Source: Gammaproteobacteria bacterium
GTDB lineage: Bacteria; Pseudomonadota; Gammaproteobacteria; JASBUN01
Direction of reading: 5' to 3'
Assembly: GCA_030147845.1 (NCBI GenBank)
Contig: JASBUN010000064.1
Span: 38,501-102,500 of the forward strand
DNA: 64,000 bases
Shown here piece after piece: positions 19,129-28,339 of the stretch. A model generated the notes under the pieces. That model was given only the letters and a program-made list of their open reading frames with translations, had not been told where the DNA came from and did no database searches. Position 1 is the stretch's first letter. Each line of letters starts with the position of its first letter. Made by a program: the position numbers and the translations under genes.

Positions 19129-20454
19129 CTAGTCTAAAATTTTTATAAAAATCTTTGAGTTGCGTTGATAGTTATAGAGTTCTAGGCGTTTCACCGGCAA
19201 TGACTTGATGTCTCCTGGGACGAAGCCGCGTTCGCGGAACCAATGCGCCGTGCGGGTCGTCAATACGAACAAGCGAACGATGTTCCGACTCTTGGCGCTA
19301 CGCTCGATATGACCGAGAAGTGTATCACCGCGGCCACCACCGCGATATTCGGGATGAATCGCAACACAGGCGAGTTCGCCGACCTGGTCTTGCGGAAACG
19401 GATACAGCGCCGCGCAGCCGATGATCATGCCGTCGCGCTCGATGACGTGGAAGTACGCGATTTCCATCTCCAGGCGCTCGCGCGAGCGCCGTACGAGAAT
19501 GCCGTCATCTTCCAGCGGTTTGATCAATTCGAGAATCCCGCCGACATCGTCGATACTGGCTTGGCGCATGGTTTCGTAACGCATGTCCGTGACCATGGTG
19601 CCGCTGCCGTCGCGCGTGAACAACTCTTGCAGTAGGGCGCCATCGACACTGCGGTCGATAAGATGGGCGCGCGCCACGCCGGAGCGGCAGGCGTATATTG
19701 CGCTGGCCAGATGGCTGGCGATCGCTTCGGGCAGGTTACTGCGTGTGGCGAGCAGGCGTTCGGCCTGTTCGGGCGTAAGTTGTTCGATTAAACGCCGCCG
19801 CGCGTCGCGTACCCCGGCGCCCTCGACCAGAAACAGCAGCTTGTCAGCACGCAGCGCGACTGCGGTCGCCGAGGCGACATCCTCGGCGCTGAGATTGAAA
19901 ACCTCTCCGGTCGGCGAATACCCCAGCGGCGAAAGCAATACGATGTCGCCGGCGTCGATGTGCCGACGTATGGCGGCGGTGTCGACGCGCCGTACCTCGC
20001 CAGTATGGCAGTAGTCGACGCCGTCGCGAACGCCGAGCGGCTGTGCGGTAACAAAATTGCCTGAGGTCACGCGTATGCGCGCGCCCGACATGGGTGTGTT
20101 GGCGAGGCCCATGGATAGCAGCGCCTCGATTTCGACGCGCACTCGGCCGGCCGCTTCTTTGACGCAGGCCAGCGCCGGGTCGTCGGTTACGCGCAGGCCG
20201 TTGACGTAGCGAAAGTCGGCGCCGCGCTCACGCAGGCGCGCCTCGATTTGTGGTCGCGCGCCATGCACCAATACCAATCGGATGCCGAGACTGTTGAGTG
20301 TCGCGACGTCATGCACGAGCGTGGCGAAGCTGGCATCGGCGACCGCCTCGCCGCCGAACATGAGGACAAAAGTGCGGCCGCGGTGAGCGTTAATGTAGGG
20401 CGACGACGCACGAAACGCGTCAATGTAGGCCTGTTTTTTGTTTTTCTTGGGCAA
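19129..20454 (-). CDS. argA: Amino-acid N-acetyltransferase (N-acetylglutamate synthase)
   Basis: AAK-like N-terminus (TFVLMFGGEAVAD...LVLVHGARPQIEARL) plus C-terminal GNAT (LACVAIHPEYRGGGRGDTLLGHIE). Confidence 0.95.
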   Translation of the reverse strand: MPKKNKKQAYIDAFRASSPYINAHRGRTFVLMFGGEAVADASFATLVHDVATLNSLGIRLVLVHGARPQIEARLRERGADFRYVNGLRVTDDPALACVKEAAGRVRVEIEALLSMGLANTPMSGARIRVTSGNFVTAQPLGVRDGVDYCHTGEVRRVDTAAIRRHIDAGDIVLLSPLGYSPTGEVFNLSAEDVASATAVALRADKLLFLVEGAGVRDARRRLIEQLTPEQAERLLATRSNLPEAIASHLASAIYACRSGVARAHLIDRSVDGALLQELFTRDGSGTMVTDMRYETMRQASIDDVGGILELIKPLEDDGILVRRSRERLEMEIAYFHVIERDGMIIGCAALYPFPQDQVGELACVAIHPEYRGGGRGDTLLGHIERSAKSRNIVRLFVLTTRTAHWFRERGFVPGDIKSLPVKRLELYNYQRNSKIFIKILD

Positions 20455-20526
20455 GGTTCTGTCCCCGAACGATTGCTGCGGAGCCTGATATATCGTGCAA
20501 ATATACCATGGCGCGTCGGCCGCGCG

Positions 20527-21720
20527 TCAGTGGCGACGACAGAAGTGATCGATGAGGCGTCGTAATAACGCAATCGTTGGTCGTATACGATCCAAGGACA
20601 AATATTCGTCCGGTTGGTGGGCTTGATCGATGTCGCCTGGTCCCATGACGATGGTCTGCATGTGCATGCGTTGTAGGTACGGAGCCTCGGTACCGAACGC
20701 AACGGTGCCGGATTGCTGGCCGCTGAGTCGCTCGGCGACACGGACAATTTCGGCGCTGGCGTCGGTTTCGAAGGCTGGAATGCCCTCGAACAGGGGTTCG
20801 ATTTCCAGGCGCAGATCCTGGTCGTGTAAGCGCCGCTCGAGTCGTTGGCGCAGTTGCTGGCGCAACTCCGGCAAATCCATGCCCGGCAATGGGCGCAAAT
20901 CGATGTGCAGTTCGCAGTCGGCACAGATGCGGTTGGGGTTATCGCCGCCATGTATATGGCCAAGGTTTAGCGTCGGTACCGGAACCTTGAATAGTGGTTG
21001 CCGATTCTGCTGTTGCATCTCGCGGCGCCAGTCGAGTAATTCCTGAATGACGTCGTGCATGCCTTCCAGGGCGTTGACGCCGAGCGCCGGGTCACTGGAG
21101 TGTCCGGAGCGCCCGTACAGACGAATCGCCTCCATTAATATACCTTTGTGCATGCGGATGGGTCGTAGCCCGGTAGGCTCGCCGATGACCGCGTAGCGTG
21201 CTTTCGGCCGGCCCATTTTGACCAACTCCTTGGCGCCGTCCATCGAGCTTTCCTCGTCGGCGGTGGCCAGGATGGTCAGCGGCGCGTGCAGGTCGGCGGC
21301 GTGCAGATCCCGCACCGCTTCGATGGCGAGCGCCAGAAACGCTTTCATGTCGCAGACGCCCAGGCCGTAGAGACGCTGGTTGGCTTCGGTGATCCGGAAC
21401 GGGTCGTAACTCCAACGACCTTCGTCGTAGGGCACCGTATCGGTGTGCCCGGCGAGCACCAGACCACCGTCACCCTCGCCAAGTGTGGCGATGAGGTTGG
21501 CTTTGTCGGGCCAGGCGGGCAGGTCCATGACTTCGACGGCGAAGCCGAGCGTGCTAAGCCAGTCGGCGAGCAGCTCGATGACGGCACGGTTGCCGGTATC
21601 GAAATCGGCGCTAACGCTGCTCATAGACGGCGCCGCCACGAGGCGGCGGATCATTTCCATCAGCGGAGGTGGTGTGTTTGGCATGCCCTGATTGTGGTGC
21701 CAGCGGTGGGTGCGGCGCAA
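20527..21720 (-). CDS. argE: Acetylornithine deacetylase
   Basis: VLAGHTDTVPYDEGRWSYDPF, GLGVCDMKAFLAL, ATADEESSMDGAKEL, VIGEPTGLRPIRMHKG and MGPGDIDQAHQPDEYL. Confidence 0.95.
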   Translation of the reverse strand: MRRTHRWHHNQGMPNTPPPLMEMIRRLVAAPSMSSVSADFDTGNRAVIELLADWLSTLGFAVEVMDLPAWPDKANLIATLGEGDGGLVLAGHTDTVPYDEGRWSYDPFRITEANQRLYGLGVCDMKAFLALAIEAVRDLHAADLHAPLTILATADEESSMDGAKELVKMGRPKARYAVIGEPTGLRPIRMHKGILMEAIRLYGRSGHSSDPALGVNALEGMHDVIQELLDWRREMQQQNRQPLFKVPVPTLNLGHIHGGDNPNRICADCELHIDLRPLPGMDLPELRQQLRQRLERRLHDQDLRLEIEPLFEGIPAFETDASAEIVRVAERLSGQQSGTVAFGTEAPYLQRMHMQTIVMGPGDIDQAHQPDEYLSLDRIRPTIALLRRLIDHFCRRH

Positions 21721-21762
21721 GCGCGCCGCGGCTCGATCGCCCTATACTTGAATACCGACATC

Positions 21763-22230
21763 ATGTCGGCGGTTCGGAGCCTGGATATGCATACTCATAG
21801 TGAGCGAGCTTCGTCCACCCTATGGCGGGCTGATCAAAGTGGTTTCCAGGCGGCCAAAGTCCGGCTGCGGCAGGCCGATGAGCGCAATGATGACGCTGCA
21901 TCAGATGCCAATGGCGTACTCTATTGCGCACAATGCCGCGCGCCCATCAGCCATGACTCGGAGCGGGTGTCCCGCCGCGGTTCGCACCAGCACCGCTGCC
22001 GCAATCCCAACGACTTGGTGTTCGACATCGGCTGTTTCGCGGATGCCCGCGGTTGTGTGTATGGCGGCCCGTCGGCCGACGCTTGGACTTGGTTTCCGGG
22101 TTATTATTGGCAAGTGAGCTGGTGTAGAGCCTGCGGCGCCCATCTCGGCTGGCGCTACCGTGGCGCCGGTGACGTATTCTATGGTTTGATTCTCGATCGC
22201 CTGGTGAGCGGCCGCGGCGGCGCCGATTAG
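21763..22230 (+). CDS. Stand-alone CULT (cereblon thalidomide-binding fold) domain protein
   Basis: YCAQCRAPISHDSERV...HQHRCRNPNDLVFDIGCF...GGPSADAWTWFPGYYWQVSWCRACGAHLGWRYRG...FYGLILDRL. Two CxxC zinc pairs, and W-x5-W-x13-W at codons 22090, 22108 and 22150. Alternative start at 21787. Confidence 0.88.
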   Translation: MSAVRSLDMHTHSERASSTLWRADQSGFQAAKVRLRQADERNDDAASDANGVLYCAQCRAPISHDSERVSRRGSHQHRCRNPNDLVFDIGCFADARGCVYGGPSADAWTWFPGYYWQVSWCRACGAHLGWRYRGAGDVFYGLILDRLVSGRGGAD

Positions 22231-22338
22231 CCCGTCGCGTTATCGAAGAGTAGTGTGTAGTCCCGGCGCGTGCTAAATTTGCCGCGCCGTGGACGGTGCC
22301 TTCCCGTTTTGCTGTGCACCCTGGAGAGGCAGGGTCGT

Positions 22339-23469
22339 ATGATTCGTTCCGCCAATCTTCGCGATCTCGAAGCGCTCGTCGCTACCGAGAACCGGTGCTT
22401 TGAAACCGACCGCTTGTCGCGCCGAAGTTTCCGTTACATGTTGACCAAGGCCAATGCTGTCACGCTCGTCGATGACGCCGACGGTGTGCTGCGCGGTTAT
22501 GTTCTGGTGCTCTATCACGCCGGCACGTCGCTGGCGCGACTATATTCGATTGCAGTGGATCGCGGTCACCGTGGCTGCGGCGTTGGTGAGCAACTCGTGG
22601 GTGCTGCCGAACAGGCGGCGCTGGACGCTGACTGCGTCAACATGCGATTGGAAATACGTCGAGACAACCGGGCGTCGCTGCACCTGTTCGAAAAACTGGG
22701 TTACCGCAAATTCGGTATGTATCCGGATTACTATGAGGATCATATGGAAGCGGTGCGCCTGGAGAAGGAGCTTGCGCCGCACTTGCGACCGGAACTCGTC
22801 AGCGTCCCCTATTATGAGCAGACACTTGATTTTACCTGCGGTCCGGCGGTGCTGATGATGGCCATGCATAGCTTGGATGATGCGCTGGCGTTAGACCGCC
22901 GGTTGGAAATCCGCATTTGGCGGGAATCCACTACAGTATTCATGACGGCCGGGCACGGAGGTTGCGGTCCCTATGGTTTGGCGCTGTCGGCATATCGTCG
23001 CGGGTTTGACGTCAGTGTCTATGTCAATGATGAAGCGGCGCTGTTTGTCGATTCCGTACGTAGCGCCGAGAAAAAGGAAGTCATCCGCTTGGTGCAGGAA
23101 GATTTCCTCGAGGAAATTGCCCAGCTGCCGATCCCGGTGCATTACCGCAGTTTGAGCCTCGCTGAGATGCGCACCGAATTTGATCGTGGCGGTATTCCCG
23201 TCGTATTGATCAGTTCTTACCGAATTTATAAGGAAAAATTTCCGCACTGGGTGGTGATAACCGGTTTCGACCATCGGTTCATTTACGCCCATGATCCATA
23301 CGTCGATCATGAAAAAGGCAAGAGCGTGACCGACGTACTTAATATGCCTATTTTGCAGAAAGATTTTGAACGCATGGCGCGCTATGGAAAATCCGGGCAA
23401 CGTGCGGTTCTTATAATTAGTAAATCGAAGGTGACTCGCCGACGACGGCCGGCAGCCCGAAAAACCTGA
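22339..23469 (+). CDS. GNAT acetyltransferase fused to C39-like (papain-fold) peptidase
   Basis: N-terminal RimI-like GNAT (LARLYSIAVDRGHRGCGVGEQLV) and a C-terminal C39-like region with candidate catalytic Cys (LDFTCGPAVLMMAM), His (PHWVVITGFD) and Asp (YAHDPYVD). Confidence 0.87.
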   Translation: MIRSANLRDLEALVATENRCFETDRLSRRSFRYMLTKANAVTLVDDADGVLRGYVLVLYHAGTSLARLYSIAVDRGHRGCGVGEQLVGAAEQAALDADCVNMRLEIRRDNRASLHLFEKLGYRKFGMYPDYYEDHMEAVRLEKELAPHLRPELVSVPYYEQTLDFTCGPAVLMMAMHSLDDALALDRRLEIRIWRESTTVFMTAGHGGCGPYGLALSAYRRGFDVSVYVNDEAALFVDSVRSAEKKEVIRLVQEDFLEEIAQLPIPVHYRSLSLAEMRTEFDRGGIPVVLISSYRIYKEKFPHWVVITGFDHRFIYAHDPYVDHEKGKSVTDVLNMPILQKDFERMARYGKSGQRAVLIISKSKVTRRRRPAARKT

Positions 23470-23478
23470 GAGGAAAAC

Positions 23479-24957
23479 ATGGCGACACAGCTGATTGTCG
23501 TTGAAGACATCGACGACTGGACGTATGAGGGTATCGACTGCCCCGTGGTGCATGCCGATGACTATCTTACCGGACAAGAGTATTTCAAGTTGCGTGACGT
23601 GCAAGTCATCAACTTGTGTCGGAGCTATAAATATCTGAGTGTGGCCTATTACGTTTCGCTGTTGGCCGAGGCGCGTCGCCACAAGGTGATTCCATCGGTC
23701 AAAACCATGCTCGACCTGAGCAGTAAGGCGATGTACAGCCTCGATGCGGTCAATCTCGATGATTTGGTGCAGAAGAAGCTGAAAAAGCAGAATAGCGATC
23801 CGTTTCAAAATGTATTCGAGATGGATGTGTATTTTGGTAATTGCCCGTACGGCGTGTTGGCGGATCTGGCCCGGCAGTTGTTCGAGCATTTCCCGTTTCC
23901 GTTGTTGCGGGTAGGGTTCCGGCGACAAGGAAGTTGGCATATTTCCTCGATCAAGGCGTTGCCGATAACCAAAATCGAAGCGTCTGGTCGAGAGCTGTTT
24001 GCAACGTCTTTTAGCGGTTACCTGAAGCGCCGCTGGCGTTTGCCTAAGACGAAGACGCCGGCGCGCTACGACCTTGCGATTCTTTATAATTCCGCCGATC
24101 CATTGCCGCCGTCGGATAAGCGCGCGCTGCAAAATTTCATCAAGGCCGGCGCCGCCCAAGGTGTCGCTGTCGAGATTGTTGGGCGTAAAGATTACGCGCG
24201 CTTGGCGGAATACGATGCGTTGTTTATCCGCGACACGACGCGCATTAATCATTACACCTATCGTTTTGCCAAAAAAGCGGAAAGTGAAGGTATGGTCGTA
24301 ATCGATGACCCACAGTCGATCCTACGTTGCACCAATAAAGTTTATTTGGCCGAGTTATTGCGCGCCAATCGCGTGCCAACTCCTAAGACGGTGATCGCGG
24401 GGAAGGGTGATCTGAGCGCGGCGGAGAAGGCCATTGGTTTCCCGATGGTGGTGAAGGTGCCGGATGGCTCGTTTTCACAAGGTGTGTACAAAGCCGAAAA
24501 TCCACAGCAGATGCAGGAATACGCTGCACGTTTGTTCAAAAATTCGGAACTCATTTTGGCGCAGGAGTTTCTATATACCGCGTTCGATTGGCGCATCGGC
24601 ATTCTTAATCGCAAACCGGTATTTTCCAGCCAATATTTCATGTCCAAGCAAGATTGGAAGATCGTGAATTATGACGCGTCAGGCAAGGCGATCGAAGGCG
24701 GTTTTAAGACGTGGCCGATAGAACAGGCCCCACAACAAGTCGTCGACGTGGCGCTGCGAGCGGCAAATTTGATCGGCGATGGATTGTACGGTGTCGACGT
24801 GAAACAAAATGACGACGGCATTTACGTTATCGAAGTGAACGATAACCCGAATCTGGACGCGGGTGTGGAGGATGCGGTGCTCAAGGATGAGTTGTATCGA
24901 ATTATCATTGCGGAATTTGTGCGCCGTATCGAATTACGTAAAAGCGCAGAGCGCTAA
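23479..24957 (+). CDS. RimK-like ATP-grasp ligase with RLAN-type N-terminal domain
   Basis: N-terminal VVHADDYLTGQEYFKLRDVQVINLCRSYKYLSVAYYVSLLAEARRHKVIPSV (RLAN-like), then ATP-grasp motifs MVVKVPDGSFSQGVYK and YGVDVKQNDDGIYVIEVNDNPNLD. Ten-bp gap to the preceding gene. Confidence 0.88.
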   Translation: MATQLIVVEDIDDWTYEGIDCPVVHADDYLTGQEYFKLRDVQVINLCRSYKYLSVAYYVSLLAEARRHKVIPSVKTMLDLSSKAMYSLDAVNLDDLVQKKLKKQNSDPFQNVFEMDVYFGNCPYGVLADLARQLFEHFPFPLLRVGFRRQGSWHISSIKALPITKIEASGRELFATSFSGYLKRRWRLPKTKTPARYDLAILYNSADPLPPSDKRALQNFIKAGAAQGVAVEIVGRKDYARLAEYDALFIRDTTRINHYTYRFAKKAESEGMVVIDDPQSILRCTNKVYLAELLRANRVPTPKTVIAGKGDLSAAEKAIGFPMVVKVPDGSFSQGVYKAENPQQMQEYAARLFKNSELILAQEFLYTAFDWRIGILNRKPVFSSQYFMSKQDWKIVNYDASGKAIEGGFKTWPIEQAPQQVVDVALRAANLIGDGLYGVDVKQNDDGIYVIEVNDNPNLDAGVEDAVLKDELYRIIIAEFVRRIELRKSAER

Positions 24958-25195
24958 GTACGTTGCGTCGCTTTGGAAGTGTAACAATGCCTGCTTGATG
25001 CTTTGCTGACAACGCCCGCGTTTGAAAGTTCCCGGCGTTATGTTGCGATACGGTCATGTCAGCGATGTGCATGTTTTTACGGCCAGGAGGGAACCTTCGT
25101 ATCTTATTCATGGTCTCTAAGCAGTAACGGAATTGAAATATCCGAAGATCCGTTTTATATTTCCCAGCAAGTTAAACAACCGAGGAGAACAGACC

Positions 25196-25561
25196 ATGAA
25201 TAAACTCGCCATCGTAATCGTCAGTGTTGCCGCGTTGGGCGCCAGTGTTGCCTCTGCCGCGCAGTGGACTCAAGCCGATACCAATCAACTGGCGTTTCCT
25301 GACGAGTACATCGGTTCGCCTGAGTTAACGGTCAACTCGTCGACGCCTAATGCGGAGTTCGCGAAATTCGATACAGTGCCGACGACGAAATTTGAGCAGC
25401 AGCTCATGTATCCGGACGAGTATGAAGGTTCCCCCGTGCTGCAGCGCAGTCACGCGGAAAAGACTGCTGAGTTCGCTCCATTTTCGGTGACACCGACAAC
25501 CGAGTTCGAGCAGCAGCTCGCGCACCCGGACGAGACGCCATACAAGCCTAATCAGTATTGA
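25196..25561 (+). CDS. Small exported protein with three degenerate PDEY-containing repeats
   Basis: Signal peptide MNKLAIVIVSVAALGASVASAA, RBS aggaga, and repeats NQLAFPDEYIGSPEL / EQQLMYPDEYEGSPVL / EQQLAHPDETPYKP separated by EFAxFxxxPTT linkers. Confidence 0.75.
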   Translation: MNKLAIVIVSVAALGASVASAAQWTQADTNQLAFPDEYIGSPELTVNSSTPNAEFAKFDTVPTTKFEQQLMYPDEYEGSPVLQRSHAEKTAEFAPFSVTPTTEFEQQLAHPDETPYKPNQY

Positions 25562-25578
25562 TTGCGGGTGGCACGCGT

Positions 25579-25600
25579 TTCCACAGCATGCGCTGTGGAA
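25579..25600. terminator. Stem-loop between convergent genes, possible bidirectional terminator
   Basis: Perfect 9-bp stem TTCCACAGC-atgc-GCTGTGGAA. Only a short T run follows. Confidence 0.5.
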
Positions 25601-25618
25601 TTTACGCGCCGAGCCGCT

Positions 25619-26146
25619 TCAGCGCGTTGCCGCTGCTGTGGCTCGGGCCGCGTCCCCGGGTTGGACGCTACGCGCGATCGGTGTGTTGCAGTTGCTGAGC
25701 TTGAGAGTAGGCGGGTCGACTGAAAAGATAAACGGCGAAGTTTTGCGTAACGCGCTCAGTCCCAGGATGCAACGACCATTGCCGGGCAGCACCGCCACTT
25801 GTACGTTGGGGATGCTACAACGCTCACCGACGATGACTTCCTCGATTTCATATACCGGTACCTCGATGGTGCTGCCATCGGCCATGGCGCCGGTTACGTA
25901 TTTGAGAAAATGCGCTCGTTTGGCGCGCTTGAGCGCGGCCAGTATGGTTTCATTGATGAGTGTATAGCTGGCGCCCGTATCGACCATGAATTGCATATTG
26001 TGGCTGCCGGGGATGTGCACCTGCACGTAGTATGTTTCCAATCCTTGGTTGCGCATGTGAACCGTTTCGTCGGCCGCGATCGCGACCCCGGATGACAATA
26101 TAATTACTATCATAATCAATCGGCTAGAATATCTGCGTAGGTCCAT
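25619..26146 (-). CDS. Exported retropepsin-like (clan AA) aspartic protease
   Basis: Signal peptide, then MQFMVDTGASYTLINETI (DTGAS active site) and CILGLSALRK (second retropepsin motif). Confidence 0.83.
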   Translation of the reverse strand: MDLRRYSSRLIMIVIILSSGVAIAADETVHMRNQGLETYYVQVHIPGSHNMQFMVDTGASYTLINETILAALKRAKRAHFLKYVTGAMADGSTIEVPVYEIEEVIVGERCSIPNVQVAVLPGNGRCILGLSALRKTSPFIFSVDPPTLKLSNCNTPIARSVQPGDAARATAAATR

Positions 26147-26407
26147 GTCGTCTCCCGCTCAGATCGGCTGCGCACAAGGCCGGCGCGCGCACTTGTCAAT
26201 CATCATCATGCAAACGCGCCGCTTTGACAATGCCGGCGGCGCGAATTACCGACCGAAGCCTCGCATAAGGCGTCAGCACGCCGGTTTCCGGTCGCTGTGC
26301 GCATTCGGAGCGTGGGTTTTGTCGGCGACGAGCCGGCGGCGCCGTTGGGACTGGAGCCGGGTCGGGCTTATACTGTAACTATTTGCCGCGTTTCCGAGGA
26401 ACTGAAC

Positions 26408-28258
26408 ATGCCTGCATACCGATCCCGCACCACCACTCATGGTCGCAACATGGCCGGCGCACGTGCGTTATGGCGCGCCACGGGCATGAAGGACGGTGAT
26501 TTCGACAAGCCGATCATCGCCATCGCTAATTCGTTTACCCAGTTTGTACCGGGACACGTGCATCTCAAGGACATGGGCCAATTGGTAGCGCGCGAAATCG
26601 AACGCGCCGGTGGCGTGGCGAAGGAATTCAACACTATCGCCGTCGACGACGGTATTGCCATGGGTCATGCCGGCATGCTGTATTCGCTGCCTTCACGCGA
26701 ATTGATCGCCGACTCGGTGGAATATATGGTCAACGCGCATTGTGCCGATGCACTCGTGTGTATTTCGAACTGCGACAAGATCACCCCCGGCATGCTGAAT
26801 GCCGCGCTGCGCCTCAATGTGCCGACCGTGTTTGTCTCGGGCGGCCCGATGGAGTCGGGTAAGGCGATTATTCGTGGTAAGGAATTGCACTTGGATTTGG
26901 TCGATGCCATGGTTGCGGCGGTTGATTCGCGTGAATCTGAAGCGGACGTGTTACAGATGGAGCGCTCCGCCTGCCCCACCTGCGGTTCCTGCTCCGGCAT
27001 GTTTACCGCGAATTCGATGAATTGCCTGACCGAGGCCTTGGGTTTGTCGCTACCCGGTAACGGCAGCATGTTGGCAACGCATGCAGACCGCAAGGAGCTG
27101 TTTTTGCGCGCCGGCCGCGTGGTGGTGGATTTGGCGCGGCGTTATTACGAGCACGATGACAACTCCGTATTGCCGCGTTCGATCGCCAGTTTCGACGCGT
27201 TCGAGAATGCCATGAGCCTGGATATCGCCATGGGCGGTTCCACCAACACCATCTTGCACCTGCTCGCCGCCGCCGAGGAAGGCGGCACCAAGTTCACTAT
27301 GGACGATATCGATCGGTTGTCGCGGCGGGTGCCGCATTTGTGCAAGGTAGCGCCGTCCACACCGCTGTATCATATGGAAGATGTGCACCGCGCCGGCGGC
27401 GTGTTCGGAATACTCGGGCAGCTCGATCGCGCCGGGTTGCTGCATGCCGACATTCCGACCGTGCATAGCGCGTCGATGGGCGAAGCGCTGGAACAGTGGG
27501 ATCTGAGCCGCTCTAAGGACCCCGCGGTGCGCAAATTTTACAGCGCCGGCCCAGGCAACGTGCCGACCCAGCAGGCTTTCAGTCAGGATAAGCGTTGGCC
27601 CGAACTCGACGTCGACCGGGTCGGTGGCTGTATCCGGGATGTTGAGAACGCCTATAGCCAGGACGGCGGCCTGGCGGTGCTATACGGCAATATCGCCGAA
27701 GACGGTTGTGTGGTCAAAACCGCCAGCGTCGATGCCTCCATCCTGCAGTTTTCCGGACCCGCACGTCTGTTCGAGAGTCAGGACGCGGCGGTCGAAGCCA
27801 TTCTTGCGGATCGTATCCAGGCCGGCGATGTAGTAGTAATTCGCTATGAGGGTCCGCGCGGCGGCCCGGGCATGCAGGAAATGCTCTACCCGACCAGCTA
27901 TCTCAAATCCAAGGGTCTGGGCAAAGCGTGCGCCTTGGTGACCGATGGGCGTTTTTCGGGTGGCACGTCGGGCCTGTCGATCGGGCATGTCTCGCCCGAG
28001 GCGGCCGAAGGCGGGGCGATCGGGCTGGTCGAAGAAGGCGATCGCATCGAAATCGACATACCGGCGCGCACCATCCGCTTGGCGGTCAGCGATGATGTCT
28101 TGGCCGAGCGCCGCCAAGCAATGCAAGCACGCGGAGCGAATGCCTGGCAGCCGGTGGCGCGCGAGCGCGTTGTCAGCGCTGCGCTCAAGGCCTATGCGGC
28201 GATGGCCACCAGCGCGTCGCGCGGCGCAGTACGCGATGTCGGTCGGCTGACACGCTGA
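26408..28258 (+). CDS. ilvD: Dihydroxy-acid dehydratase
   Basis: [72 protein letters not shown] and [12 protein letters not shown]. Start at ATG 26408. Confidence 0.97.
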   Translation: MPAYRSRTTTHGRNMAGARALWRATGMKDGDFDKPIIAIANSFTQFVPGHVHLKDMGQLVAREIERAGGVAKEFNTIAVDDGIAMGHAGMLYSLPSRELIADSVEYMVNAHCADALVCISNCDKITPGMLNAALRLNVPTVFVSGGPMESGKAIIRGKELHLDLVDAMVAAVDSRESEADVLQMERSACPTCGSCSGMFTANSMNCLTEALGLSLPGNGSMLATHADRKELFLRAGRVVVDLARRYYEHDDNSVLPRSIASFDAFENAMSLDIAMGGSTNTILHLLAAAEEGGTKFTMDDIDRLSRRVPHLCKVAPSTPLYHMEDVHRAGGVFGILGQLDRAGLLHADIPTVHSASMGEALEQWDLSRSKDPAVRKFYSAGPGNVPTQQAFSQDKRWPELDVDRVGGCIRDVENAYSQDGGLAVLYGNIAEDGCVVKTASVDASILQFSGPARLFESQDAAVEAILADRIQAGDVVVIRYEGPRGGPGMQEMLYPTSYLKSKGLGKACALVTDGRFSGGTSGLSIGHVSPEAAEGGAIGLVEEGDRIEIDIPARTIRLAVSDDVLAERRQAMQARGANAWQPVARERVVSAALKAYAAMATSASRGAVRDVGRLTR

Positions 28259-28287
28259 CGCTGCACGGGTGGCAGCGGCGGTGATGT

Positions 28288-28305
28288 ATGTCACGCAAGC
28301 GTAAC
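28288..28305 (+). promoter_or_regulatory. Pho-box-like site 1 (ATGTCAC-gcaa-GCGTAAC)
   Basis: Two 7-mers separated by 4 bp, resembling the PhoB box layout, 115 bp upstream of phoB. Confidence 0.5.
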
Positions 28306-28339
28306 GTTCAATGCACGCAAGGCACGCGCGGTCGGCATC

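Noticed and set aside
22891-24252. 453-aa minus-strand ORF
   Set aside because: It is antisense to the GNAT-C39 and ATP-grasp genes, both of which have clear family motifs. The translation shows no recognisable domain and has the composition of an antisense shadow.
21763-25561. Calling the locus a graspetide (omega-ester peptide) biosynthetic cluster
   Set aside because: The ATP-grasp protein has an RLAN-type N-terminus rather than an MvdC/MvdD-like layout. The candidate substrate carries a Sec signal peptide rather than a leader peptide, and there is no exporter. The evidence supports only a general amidoligase/peptide-modification hypothesis.
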